From Thermoleophilia bacterium (GTDB lineage Bacteria; Actinomycetota; Thermoleophilia; Gaiellales; Gaiellaceae), in the NCBI GenBank assembly GCA_029858755.1, contig JAOUEK010000146.1, positions 1 to 5,834 of the forward strand: a stretch of DNA of 5,834 nt. Reading direction: 5' to 3'. Below, piece after piece: positions 1-5,773 of this stretch. Every line of letters begins with the position of its first letter. Positions within the stretch are counted from its first letter, which is position 1. Both the position numbers and the translations under genes were made by a program. The notes under the pieces were generated by a model. The model worked only from the letters and a program-made list of their open reading frames with translations, ran no database searches and had not been told where the DNA came from.

Positions 1-291
1 GGTCTTGCCCTGCTGGGCGAAGAGCAGCGCGCGCAGGATGTCGTCCTTGGCGCTCGAGTAGTCGCGCACGTCGACGGGGAGCGCATTGACCGCGTCGCGG
101 TAGCACTGCAGCTCGTAGATCCGGTCGACGCGTCCGTTGTCGTACCAGTCGGCGATCACCTGCTTCGCGCAGCTCTGGTCGGCCGCCACCGCCGTGGAGG
201 CTGCGCCGAGCGCAGCAAGCACGGCGAGCAGCAGGGTCACGACGGCGACCGCAAGCGCGATGGGACGACCGGTGTGGCGAGAAGCGGTCAC
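1..291 (-). CDS. Secreted small protein of unknown function, partial (C-terminus beyond the left edge)
   Basis: I do not recognise this family with certainty. The 97 visible residues begin at a GTG (291-289) with a classical signal peptide: a basic start (MTASRHTGRP), a hydrophobic run at about residues 10-32, and a likely cleavage after the VAA at 35-37. The mature part starts DQSC and holds two cysteines (C41, C63), which could form a disulfide outside the membrane, plus an acidic/aromatic stretch (DWYDNGRVDRIYELQCYRDA) and YSSAKDDILRALLFAQQ near the cut. The mature part looks soluble and helical. It is transcribed away from the O-antigen-ligase-like gene and shares its 122-bp upstream region, so the two may be co-regulated; this is inference. 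The GTG has only a weak GGA upstream, but no other start in this frame gives a signal peptide. An overlapping plus-strand reading frame at 137-355 is a shadow. Confidence 0.72.
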   Translation of the reverse strand, partial: MTASRHTGRPIALAVAVVTLLLAVLAALGAASTAVAADQSCAKQVIADWYDNGRVDRIYELQCYRDAVNALPVDVRDYSSAKDDILRALLFAQQGKT

Positions 292-348
292 GATTCCAGC
301 TGGAGTAGGCGCAAGTCTCGTCCTCCCCCATGAGTCGGCGGTGATGGA

Positions 349-354
349 AGAGTA
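349..354 (-). promoter_or_regulatory. Possible -10 box of the secreted-protein gene
   Basis: Read on the minus strand this is TACTCT, a TANNNT hexamer in a locally AT-richer patch. It would place transcription start near 342 and give a leader of about 50 nt. No convincing -35 is visible. The palindrome at 360-372 lies in what would be the spacer upstream of this box. Weak evidence. Confidence 0.25.
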
Positions 355-359
355 AACGA

Positions 360-372
360 TGTGTAAGACACA
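360..372. promoter_or_regulatory. 13-bp palindrome in the divergent intergenic region, possible operator
   Basis: TGTGTAAGACACA is a perfect 5-bp inverted repeat around a 3-nt centre. It lies in the AT-richest part of the divergent region, between the secreted-protein gene and the O-antigen-ligase-like gene. Its position, just upstream of a possible minus-strand -10 and about 30 bp upstream of the plus-strand -10, would suit a regulator acting on both genes. The regulator is not identifiable from the site, and a half-site of five bases can arise by chance. Confidence 0.3.
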
Positions 373-400
373 GGTTGGCCGAAGCCGCTGATTCCCCTGC

Positions 401-406
401 TAGCGT
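401..406 (+). promoter_or_regulatory. -10 box of a probable leaderless promoter for the O-antigen-ligase-like gene
   Basis: TAGCGT fits the TANNNT -10 pattern and ends 7 nt before the ATG at 414, so transcription would begin at or within a base or so of the start codon. There is no Shine-Dalgarno sequence in between. The same spacing recurs before the gene at 3510 (TACCGT, 7 nt) and nearly so before the gene at 5783 (TAGCCT, 6 nt). No clear -35 is visible. Confidence 0.5.
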
Positions 407-413
407 CGTCGCG

Positions 414-2381
414 ATGACCGCTTCGGCCCCTGGACGGCCGTGGGCCGCATGGGCCCTGCTCGTCGCCCTCGCGGGAGCGCTCGCGTGGGCCGTGCTCTTC
501 GGCGGCGGCTCGCGTGACGACGCCGCCGCCTGGCTCGGCAGCGCCGCGGTCGCCCTGGCTGCGGCCGGGCTGGTTGCCGGTGCGCTGGGCACGGTTGCGC
601 TGCCCCGACTCGACCGGATGGCGGGCTTCGCCGTCGCCGGCGCGGTCGTGCTCGTCACCCTCTCGGGGATCTCGATCGTCTGGTCGATCGCCGGCGACCG
701 CTCGTGGCTCGCCCTGGGCAAGGGCCTCGCGTACCTCGCGTTCCTGGTGCTCGGGCTGGTCGCCGGGGCAGCCCTCGCACCCCGCAGCATGCGTGCGCTG
801 GCCGCCGTGCTGGCTGCCGTGCTCGGCCTCGCGCTCGCGTGGGCCCTGCTCGGGCGCGCCGTCCCGGGGCTCTTCCCCGACGGCGGTCGCGTCGCGCGGC
901 TGCGGAACCCCGTCGGCTACTGGAACGCGCTCGCGCTGCTCGCCGACGCGGCGATCCCGCTCGGGTTGTGGCTGGCCGTGGTCGTCCGCGCCCGGGGAGC
1001 GCGAGCAGCGGGCGCGCTCGTCGTCTACGGCGCAGTCCTCGCGCTGCTGCTCACGCAGTCGCGCTCCGGCCTGCTTGCAGGGGCGCTCGTGCTCGCGCTC
1101 TGGCTCGCGCTCTCGTCCCGCCGGCTCGAGGGCGGCCTGCTGGCGCTGCTCGCCGGCGTGCCGGCGCTCGCCGTCGGCGGATGGGCGTTCACCCGCCCGG
1201 CGCTCGTCGAGGACGGCGCGCTCAGGGCCGACCGCGTCGACGACGGTGTCGTGTTCGCTGCGCTGGCGCTGCTCGGCGCCCTCGTCGCGATCGTGCTCGT
1301 GCTCCGCGTGCCCGCGGAGCGGCTCGCCGGTGAGCGCGGCCCGCGGCTCGCCCGCGTGCTCCTGGCTGCTGCGGCCGTGCTCGTCGCGATCGGGCTCGCG
1401 GCCCTCGTCGCCGCCGTCGGCAACCCGGTGCGCTGGGCGGGCGACCAGCTCTCGGGCGGGGAGTGCGTGAACGCGCCGGGGCGGCTGACCGATCTCTGCG
1501 CCAACAACCGCCTCGCGTGGTGGGACGACGCCTGGGAGGTCTTCGTCGACCACCCGGCCGGGGGAACCGGCGCGCTCACGTACGAGATCGCGCGCAAGCG
1601 CGTGCGCGACGACGGGACGCCCGTGCTCGAGCCCCACAGCGTCCCACTCCAGCTGCTCGCCGACACCGGGCTCGCGGGCTTCCTGCTCGGTGCGGTCGTC
1701 GTCGTGGGCCTGGCCGTCGGCGTCGTTCGAGCCGTCCGCCGCCTGGAGGGGCCGGAGCGTGACGCCGCGGTCGCTCTCGCCGCGCTCCCCGCCGCGTTCG
1801 GCGCTCATGCCCTCGTCGACTACCCGCTCGACTTCGTTGCGGTCAGCGCCCCCACGCTCGTGGTGCTGGGCGCGCTCGTCGCGGCCGGGCGGCCGGCCGC
1901 GCGCCCCGCCCGGGGGATCGTCCCCGTGGCGGCCGCGGTCGCAGCGGCGGCCGCGGTGATCGCCGTGCTGCTCACCCCGTGGCTTGCGCAACGGGACGTC
2001 GACCGGGCGATCCGCCTGCTCAACGACCGACGGCTGGACGAGGCCGCCGACGCCGCCGAGCGGGCGCGGTCGCTCGACCCGCTGTCACTCGACCCCGTGC
2101 TCGCGGCGGCCCTCGTCGCGGAGGCCCGGAACGAGCCCGACCTGGCGCGCGCGCTCTACCGTCGAGCGACGGAGATGCAGCCGGAGAACCCGTCACCGTG
2201 GACGACGCTCGGGCTCTACGAGTTCGCAGTCCGCGAGGACCTGTGCCGGGCGTACGAGGCGCTCAACAACGCGTACACGCTCGACCCGAACGGGCGGCAG
2301 TGGCAAGCGGGCGGCCCGCTCGACGTCGCCCGCGACGCCGTCAACGCCGGGGCCTGCGAGCAGACGGCGGGGTCTGGCTGA
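414..2381 (+). CDS. O-antigen ligase/polymerase-family membrane protein with C-terminal TPR segment
   Basis: A 655-residue polytopic protein with about 14-15 hydrophobic segments between residues 11 and 524. Family-like motifs include NPVGYWNAL (165-173), TQSRSGLLAG with R217, a large probably extracytoplasmic loop (about 337-420) with NRLAWWDDAWEVF and EPHSVPLQLLADTG, whose H408 matches the conserved His of the WaaL/Wzy group, and HALVDYPLDF starting at H465. This family transfers or polymerises lipid-linked glycans outside the membrane. Residues 528-630 form about three TPR-like helical pairs (LDPLSLDP, MQPENPSPW, LDPNGRQW) after the last membrane segment. C351/C362 in the loop could form a disulfide. 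A monoderm host would have no LPS, so the acceptor is more likely another surface glycan or glycoprotein; this is inference. I chose ATG 414 over the in-frame TTG 375 because of the -10-like TAGCGT placed 7 nt upstream and because the extra 13 residues show no features. Confidence 0.85.
   Translation: MTASAPGRPWAAWALLVALAGALAWAVLFGGGSRDDAAAWLGSAAVALAAAGLVAGALGTVALPRLDRMAGFAVAGAVVLVTLSGISIVWSIAGDRSWLALGKGLAYLAFLVLGLVAGAALAPRSMRALAAVLAAVLGLALAWALLGRAVPGLFPDGGRVARLRNPVGYWNALALLADAAIPLGLWLAVVVRARGARAAGALVVYGAVLALLLTQSRSGLLAGALVLALWLALSSRRLEGGLLALLAGVPALAVGGWAFTRPALVEDGALRADRVDDGVVFAALALLGALVAIVLVLRVPAERLAGERGPRLARVLLAAAAVLVAIGLAALVAAVGNPVRWAGDQLSGGECVNAPGRLTDLCANNRLAWWDDAWEVFVDHPAGGTGALTYEIARKRVRDDGTPVLEPHSVPLQLLADTGLAGFLLGAVVVVGLAVGVVRAVRRLEGPERDAAVALAALPAAFGAHALVDYPLDFVAVSAPTLVVLGALVAAGRPAARPARGIVPVAAAVAAAAAVIAVLLTPWLAQRDVDRAIRLLNDRRLDEAADAAERARSLDPLSLDPVLAAALVAEARNEPDLARALYRRATEMQPENPSPWTTLGLYEFAVREDLCRAYEALNNAYTLDPNGRQWQAGGPLDVARDAVNAGACEQTAGSG
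2342..2373. repeat. Tandem duplication, copy 1 (56-bp period)
   Basis: The 18 bases CAACGCCGGGGCCTGCGA (2342-2359), six divergent bases, then GGCGGGGT (2366-2373) recur exactly 56 bp downstream: 26 of 32 positions are identical. This copy codes for the last residues of the O-antigen-ligase-like protein (NAGACEQTAG) and runs into the left arm of the first hairpin. The period is not a multiple of three, so the second copy is not an in-frame extension. Confidence 0.8.
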
Positions 2382-2393
2382 AGCCGGACCCCG
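2368..2393 (+). terminator. Hairpin overlapping the stop codon of the O-antigen-ligase-like gene
   Basis: An 11-bp stem (CGGGGTCTGGC, 2368-2378, with GCCGGACCCCG, 2383-2393; one G-U pair) closes a four-base loop TGAA. The first three loop bases are the stop codon TGA of the upstream gene (2379-2381). No T tract follows, as is common in very GC-rich bacteria, so it may act as a weak terminator or as a 3' end stabiliser. A translating ribosome would cover it, so folding probably depends on release. Confidence 0.55.
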
Positions 2394-2397
2394 GGTG

Positions 2398-2429
2398 CAA
2401 CGCCGGGGCCTGCGAACGGGAGGCGGGGT
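2398..2429. repeat. Tandem duplication, copy 2 (56-bp period)
   Basis: Second, non-coding copy of the block at 2342-2373. The 18-base part (2398-2415) and GGCGGGGT (2422-2429) are identical to copy 1; the six bases between them differ (ACGGGA against GCAGAC). It leads into the second, stronger hairpin, so a coding end plus its hairpin appears to have been duplicated. Confidence 0.8.
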
Positions 2430-2451
2430 GAGGCTTCAGCCTCACCCCGCC
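2422..2451. terminator. Bidirectional terminator hairpin between convergent genes
   Basis: A perfect 13-bp inverted repeat (GGCGGGGTGAGGC, 2422-2434, with GCCTCACCCCGCC, 2439-2451) with a four-base loop TTCA. It lies 40 nt after the stop of the plus-strand ligase gene and 9 nt after the stop of the minus-strand fabL gene, so it can serve both transcripts. No T tract is present on either side. Confidence 0.8.
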
Positions 2452-2460
2452 GTTGTCGCC

Positions 2461-3195
2461 TCAGGCGAGCAGCGACCAGCCGCCGTCGACGACGAGCGTG
2501 TGGCCGCGGATCATGTCCGCCGCCGGGGAGCAGAGGAAGGCGACGGCGTCGGCGACGTCCTCGGGTGCGACGAGCCGGCCGGCGGGGTTGCGCGCGCCCA
2601 TCTCCAGCATCGCCTCCCGGTTCGGGAAGTGGTCGAGCGCGCCCGTCTCGACGATCCCGGCGGAGACCGCGTTGACACGGATCCCCTGCGGCGCGAGCTC
2701 GACGGCGAGGTACCGGACGAGCGCCTCGAGCGCCGCCTTGGAGGTGCCGACGAGCGCGTAGTCGTTGAGCACCCGTGTCGAGCCGAGGCTGGAGATGCCC
2801 ACGATCGACGACCCCGGCGGCATCGACGGCACCGCCACCCGGGCCAGCGCGAGCAGCGCCCGGGCGTTCGCGCCCAGCGTCCAGTCCCAGTGGCGCTCAT
2901 CGGTCTCGAGGGCGGGACGGATGACGCCGGAGGCGGCGTTGTGGACGAGCACGCCCAGGGGCCCGAGCGCGCCGACCTGCTCCAGGACGCGCGTCGACGT
3001 GACGTTCCCGCGCACCAGGATCGGCTCGGCGCCCAGCCCGCGGAGCTCCTCCGCCGTCTCCTCCGCCGCGGCGTCGGAGCGGAAGTAGCCGATCGCCACC
3101 CGGGCGGCGCCCTCCCGCGCGAGCCGCAGCGCAATCGCCTTCCCGATCCCGCGCGAGCCCCCGGTGACGAGGGCGGTCGCCCCCGCAACCCTCAC
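2461..3195 (-). CDS. fabL: Enoyl-[acyl-carrier-protein] reductase FabL, SDR family
   Basis: A 244-residue short-chain dehydrogenase/reductase close in pattern to the FabL (enoyl-ACP reductase III) of Bacillus, which reduces the trans-2-enoyl-ACP double bond with NADPH in the last step of each fatty acid elongation cycle in the cytoplasm. The Rossmann glycine motif TGGSRGIG is at 11-18, NAASG at 86-90, and HWDWTLGANARALL follows at 102-115. The active-site Tyr and Lys are Y146 and K153, spaced Y-x6-K as in enoyl reductases and not Y-x3-K as in ordinary SDRs. FabL-like signatures continue with ALDHFPNRE (186-194) and ADMIRGHTLVVDGG (226-239). Length is normal and complete. The GTG start (3195-3193) overlaps the TGA of the upstream gene in a GTGA, and lacks a strong ribosome site, so translation is probably coupled. 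A general SDR oxidoreductase is the main alternative. Confidence 0.87.
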   Translation of the reverse strand: MRVAGATALVTGGSRGIGKAIALRLAREGAARVAIGYFRSDAAAEETAEELRGLGAEPILVRGNVTSTRVLEQVGALGPLGVLVHNAASGVIRPALETDERHWDWTLGANARALLALARVAVPSMPPGSSIVGISSLGSTRVLNDYALVGTSKAALEALVRYLAVELAPQGIRVNAVSAGIVETGALDHFPNREAMLEMGARNPAGRLVAPEDVADAVAFLCSPAADMIRGHTLVVDGGWSLLA

Positions 3196-3476
3196 GCGGC
3201 GTTCCGCGGCAGCGGGTCCGAGGCCGGGGCGGAGGAGGGGATGCGCTCCCAGCCGGCACGTGTGCGCGGCTCGCGCTCCTCGTCGTGCTCGGCCTTCGTG
3301 GACGCGAAGCCGAGGTCGGCGAGGAGCGCGAGCCGCTCCTCGGCGTAGCGGCGCACGGGATCGTCCTGCGGCAGGCCTGCGATCAGCGCCCGCACGCGCG
3401 CCCGGATCTGGAAGGCGAAGTGGGGCGTCGCGGGCCCGACGAGGGCGTCGACGTCGGCTCTGGTCGGCTGGGCCAT
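3192..3476 (-). CDS. Small protein of unknown function, first gene of the fabL operon
   Basis: A 94-residue protein (ATG at 3476-3474) that I cannot assign to a named family. Residues 6-55 look helical and compact (TRADVDALVGPATPHFAFQI, then a basic stretch, then LPQDDPVRRYAEERLALLADLG), while residues 58-94 are charged and proline/serine-rich and probably disordered. It has no signal peptide or membrane segment, so it is likely cytoplasmic. Its TGA overlaps the GTG of fabL by four bases, which argues strongly that it is real and co-translated with fabL. A TANNNT box lies 9 nt upstream of its ATG and drives the pair. A long plus-strand frame crosses this region, but it has shadow-like Arg/Ala/Pro composition. 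A role linked to fatty acid synthesis is suggested only by the operon. Confidence 0.78.
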   Translation of the reverse strand: MAQPTRADVDALVGPATPHFAFQIRARVRALIAGLPQDDPVRRYAEERLALLADLGFASTKAEHDEEREPRTRAGWERIPSSAPASDPLPRNAA

Positions 3477-3485
3477 CGCGCGCGA

Positions 3486-3491
3486 AGCCTA
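3486..3491 (-). promoter_or_regulatory. -10 box for the small-protein/fabL operon
   Basis: Read on the minus strand this is TAGGCT, matching TANNNT, with 9 nt between it and the ATG at 3476. Transcripts would be leaderless or have a leader of one to three bases. It is only 5 bp from the oppositely directed box at 3497-3502, and no Shine-Dalgarno sequence is present. Confidence 0.45.
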
Positions 3492-3496
3492 ACGAG

Positions 3497-3502
3497 TACC
3501 GT
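3497..3502 (+). promoter_or_regulatory. -10 box of a probable leaderless promoter for the EamA transporter
   Basis: TACCGT matches TANNNT and ends 7 nt before the ATG at 3510, the same spacing as TAGCGT before the gene at 414. The whole divergent gap is only 33 bp, so any -35 would lie around 3474-3479, over the start codon of the opposing gene. Confidence 0.5.
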
Positions 3503-3509
3503 CGCGCCG

Positions 3510-4397
3510 ATGCGCCGCCTCACGTCGGTCGAGCTGATGCTGCTGACGGTGATCACCCTGTGGTCGCTGAACCTCACCGTGACGCGCACCATCCTCACGC
3601 ACGGCTTCCAGCCGCTTTCCTACTCCACCGTCCGCTACGGGCTCGCCGCCGCGGTCTTCGTCGCCATCGTCGTCGTCGCGGAGCGCACGCTGCGCGTCGG
3701 CCGCGCCGATCTCCCGATCGTGCTCGCGGCCGTCGTCGCCCTCTGGCTGAACCAGATCGGCTTCGTCTACGCGCTGAAGGCGACGTCGGCCTCCGTGGTG
3801 GCGTTGATCCTCGGCGCGACGCCGATCTTCGCCGCGCTGATCGGGCTCGCCATGCGCAGCGAGCGACTCAGGCAGCGCTTCTGGGTCGCCGCCGCGATCT
3901 CGTTCGCCGGTGTCGGCCTCGTGGCGCTCGGCTCGAGCGGCGAGATCCGTGGCGACCTCGGCGGCGTCCTGCTCGGCATTCTCACGGCCGCCACGTGGGC
4001 TGCGTACTCCACAGCCGTCACGCCGCTGATGCGGCGCTACTCCCCGTACCGCATCAGCGCCGTCGTCCTCTCTGCGGCCTGGGTGCTGATCGCGATCACC
4101 GGGAGCGCGCAGACGCGGGCGCAGGACTGGTCGCTCGGCGCCGACGTGTGGGCGCTGCTCGCGTTCGCGACGCTCGGCCCGCTGGTGGTCACGAACGTGC
4201 TCTGGTTCCGCTCGCTCGACCGCATCGGCCCGTCCCGCGCCACGCTCGCCGCCAACCTGCAGCCGTTCGTGGCTGCGGTGTTCGCCGTGGTCCTGCTCTC
4301 CGAGCGGCTGTCCGCCCCGCAGGTGGCGGGGGGTGCTCTGATCGCGGCCGGCATCCTCCTCGCCCGGCGTCGGCGCCCACCCGTCCCCGTCGAGTGA
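3510..4397 (+). CDS. EamA/DMT-superfamily transporter
   Basis: A 295-residue inner-membrane protein of the drug/metabolite transporter superfamily, with ten hydrophobic segments in two EamA repeats of about 8-141 and 150-287. Typical marks are LWSLNLTVTR (18-26) in the first segment, LNQIGFVYALKATSAS (80-95) ahead of the segment with LGATPIFAAL, and in the second half the matching ATWAAYSTAVTPLM (161-174), LWFRSLDRIGPSRAT (231-245) and LQPFVAAVFAVVLLSERLS (250-268). The length is normal for the family. These carriers usually export or import small metabolites, but the substrate cannot be read from the sequence. ATG 3510 was chosen because the hydrophobic core starts soon after it and a TACCGT box precedes it; longer in-frame versions run antisense through the upstream gene. 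The next gene follows after 14 nt in the same direction, so the two may be co-transcribed. Confidence 0.88.
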   Translation: MRRLTSVELMLLTVITLWSLNLTVTRTILTHGFQPLSYSTVRYGLAAAVFVAIVVVAERTLRVGRADLPIVLAAVVALWLNQIGFVYALKATSASVVALILGATPIFAALIGLAMRSERLRQRFWVAAAISFAGVGLVALGSSGEIRGDLGGVLLGILTAATWAAYSTAVTPLMRRYSPYRISAVVLSAAWVLIAITGSAQTRAQDWSLGADVWALLAFATLGPLVVTNVLWFRSLDRIGPSRATLAANLQPFVAAVFAVVLLSERLSAPQVAGGALIAAGILLARRRRPPVPVE

Positions 4398-4411
4398 GGT
4401 ACCACTCCGGC

Positions 4412-5773
4412 ATGTCGCAGATGTCGCCGGAGCGGCGCACCGCCCTCGCCTCCGTGGTCGCCGCGTGCGTCCTGATCGCGATCAAGCTCGTGTCGGGGAT
4501 CGCCGCGGGCAGCCTCGCCTTCCTCGCCGAGGCGGCGCACAGCGGAACCGACCTCGTCGCCGCGCTGCTCACCTTCTTCGCCGTCGGCTACGCCCGCAAG
4601 CCGGCGGATGCGAGCCACCTCTACGGCCACCTCAAGGCGGAGCACCTGACGGCGCTCGCCGAGGCGACCTTCCTCGCGCTCGTCAGCCTCCTCGTCGGCG
4701 GCCTCGCGGTGGCCCGCCTCACGGGCGCGATCGGAACGGAGGTCGACGCGGCGTGGTGGGCTTTCTGCGCCGCCGGTGTGGTGCTCGTGACCGACGCCGG
4801 CCGCACCCTCGTCTCGCTGCGGACTGCGCGGCGCTACGGGAGCGCCGCACTGCTCTCGAACGCCCTGCACTTCGGCAGCGACCTCGTCGGCACGGTCGCG
4901 GTGCTCGGGGGGCTCGTGGCCGCGCGCGCAGGCTGGCCGGCCGGCGACTCCGTGGCCGCGCTGTTCGTCGCCGCGCTCGTCGTCGCCGCCGCCGTCCGGC
5001 TGGCGCGACGGAACGTCGACGTGCTCATGGACCGCGCTCCCGCCGACGACGTGGCCGCAGCCCGGGCGGCGATCAGCGGGCTCGAGCCTCGGGTCGAGCT
5101 TCGCCGGCTGCGTCTGCGCCGGGCGGCGGGACGGCCTTTCGTCGACGTGGTGATCGCCGTCTCGCCGGGCGCAGCCGTCGGTCAGGGCCACGCTGCCGCC
5201 GACCGGGTGGAGGGAGCGCTCGCGCGCGCGCTGCCCGGCGCGGACGTCGTCGTCCACGTCGAGCCAGGCGCTGCGGCCGGCAGCCTCGACGAGCGGGTCC
5301 GCGCGGCGGCCACCTCGGTGCCGCGGGTGCGGGACATCCACAACCTGGGTGTGATCGAGATGGACGAGGAGGGCGTCGAGGTCTCCCTGCACCTGAAGCT
5401 CCCCGCGGACCTCACGCTGGCCGACGCCCACGCCGTGGCGGAGGACGTGGAGCGCGCGATCCTGCAGACCGTCCCCGAGGTCGTCGGCGTGCAGACGCAC
5501 CTCGAGCCGCTGAAGGGGCCGGCGGAGGCACACGAGGTCTCCGCGGGAGACGACGCCCTGCTCGCGCTCGTGCGGAACGTCGTCGCTCGCGAGCCGGAGG
5601 AGCTGCGCCTGCTCCACACCGACGAGGGGCTGGTCGTCTTCCTCACGCTCGGCGTCGAGTCGCGGGCCACGCTCGCCGACGCGCACCTCACGGCCTCGGA
5701 CGTGGAGGCGAGGATCCGCGCCTCCGTCCCGGGCGTCGCGGACGTGATCGTCCACACCGAGCCCTCCGAGTAG
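4412..5773 (+). CDS. Cation diffusion facilitator transporter with three tandem C-terminal domains
   Basis: A 453-residue CDF-family metal/proton antiporter, longer than the usual 280-320. The membrane domain (about 12-200) carries both transport-site motifs: H43-x3-D47 in AEAAHSGTD and H153-x3-D157 in NALHFGSD, plus YGHLKAEH (71-78). An HD/HD site is the pattern usual for zinc-preferring CDFs, so Zn2+ export is the likely role; other divalent metals are possible. The cytoplasmic tail has three copies of the ZT-dimer fold, about 208-285, 291-366 and 379-451, each ending in (V/T)H-x-EP after an (A/G)H motif. Only the middle copy keeps the full set of histidines (H310, H327, H340, H363). The start has a short direct repeat (ATGTCGC at 4412 and 4421) giving MSQMSP; either ATG could be used. 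GAGGT (4396-4400) lies rather far upstream, and TACCAC (4400-4405) is an imperfect -10. Confidence 0.9.
   Translation: MSQMSPERRTALASVVAACVLIAIKLVSGIAAGSLAFLAEAAHSGTDLVAALLTFFAVGYARKPADASHLYGHLKAEHLTALAEATFLALVSLLVGGLAVARLTGAIGTEVDAAWWAFCAAGVVLVTDAGRTLVSLRTARRYGSAALLSNALHFGSDLVGTVAVLGGLVAARAGWPAGDSVAALFVAALVVAAAVRLARRNVDVLMDRAPADDVAAARAAISGLEPRVELRRLRLRRAAGRPFVDVVIAVSPGAAVGQGHAAADRVEGALARALPGADVVVHVEPGAAAGSLDERVRAAATSVPRVRDIHNLGVIEMDEEGVEVSLHLKLPADLTLADAHAVAEDVERAILQTVPEVVGVQTHLEPLKGPAEAHEVSAGDDALLALVRNVVAREPEELRLLHTDEGLVVFLTLGVESRATLADAHLTASDVEARIRASVPGVADVIVHTEPSE

Noticed and set aside
375..413. TTG 375 as the start of the O-antigen-ligase-like protein
   Set aside because: It would place the -10-like TAGCGT inside the coding region and adds 13 featureless residues; ATG 414 is better supported, though not proven.
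670..692. CGATCG-containing inverted repeat inside the ligase gene
   Set aside because: It lies in codons for a conserved-looking membrane segment (ISIVWSIAG) and is explained by codon use in GC-rich DNA.
288..1991. 567-residue open frame on the minus strand opposite the O-antigen-ligase-like gene
   Set aside because: Composition is almost wholly Arg, Glu, Gly, Asp and His with no domain pattern, typical of the antisense of a GC-rich membrane gene. The plus-strand gene has membrane segments and family motifs.
1984..3348. 454-residue plus-strand frame crossing the convergent junction and fabL
   Set aside because: It overlaps the end of the ligase gene in another frame and reads antisense through fabL; composition is shadow-like.
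3285..3509. N-terminal extension of the EamA transporter to 370 residues
   Set aside because: The added 75 residues are antisense to the small-protein gene and hydrophilic; the family normally starts close to the first membrane segment.
3164..4411. Upstream in-frame extension of the cation transporter (an 869-residue frame)
   Set aside because: The extra 416 residues run antisense to the fabL operon and out of frame through the EamA transporter gene, and are rich in Arg/Ala/Pro. The real protein starts at ATG 4412.
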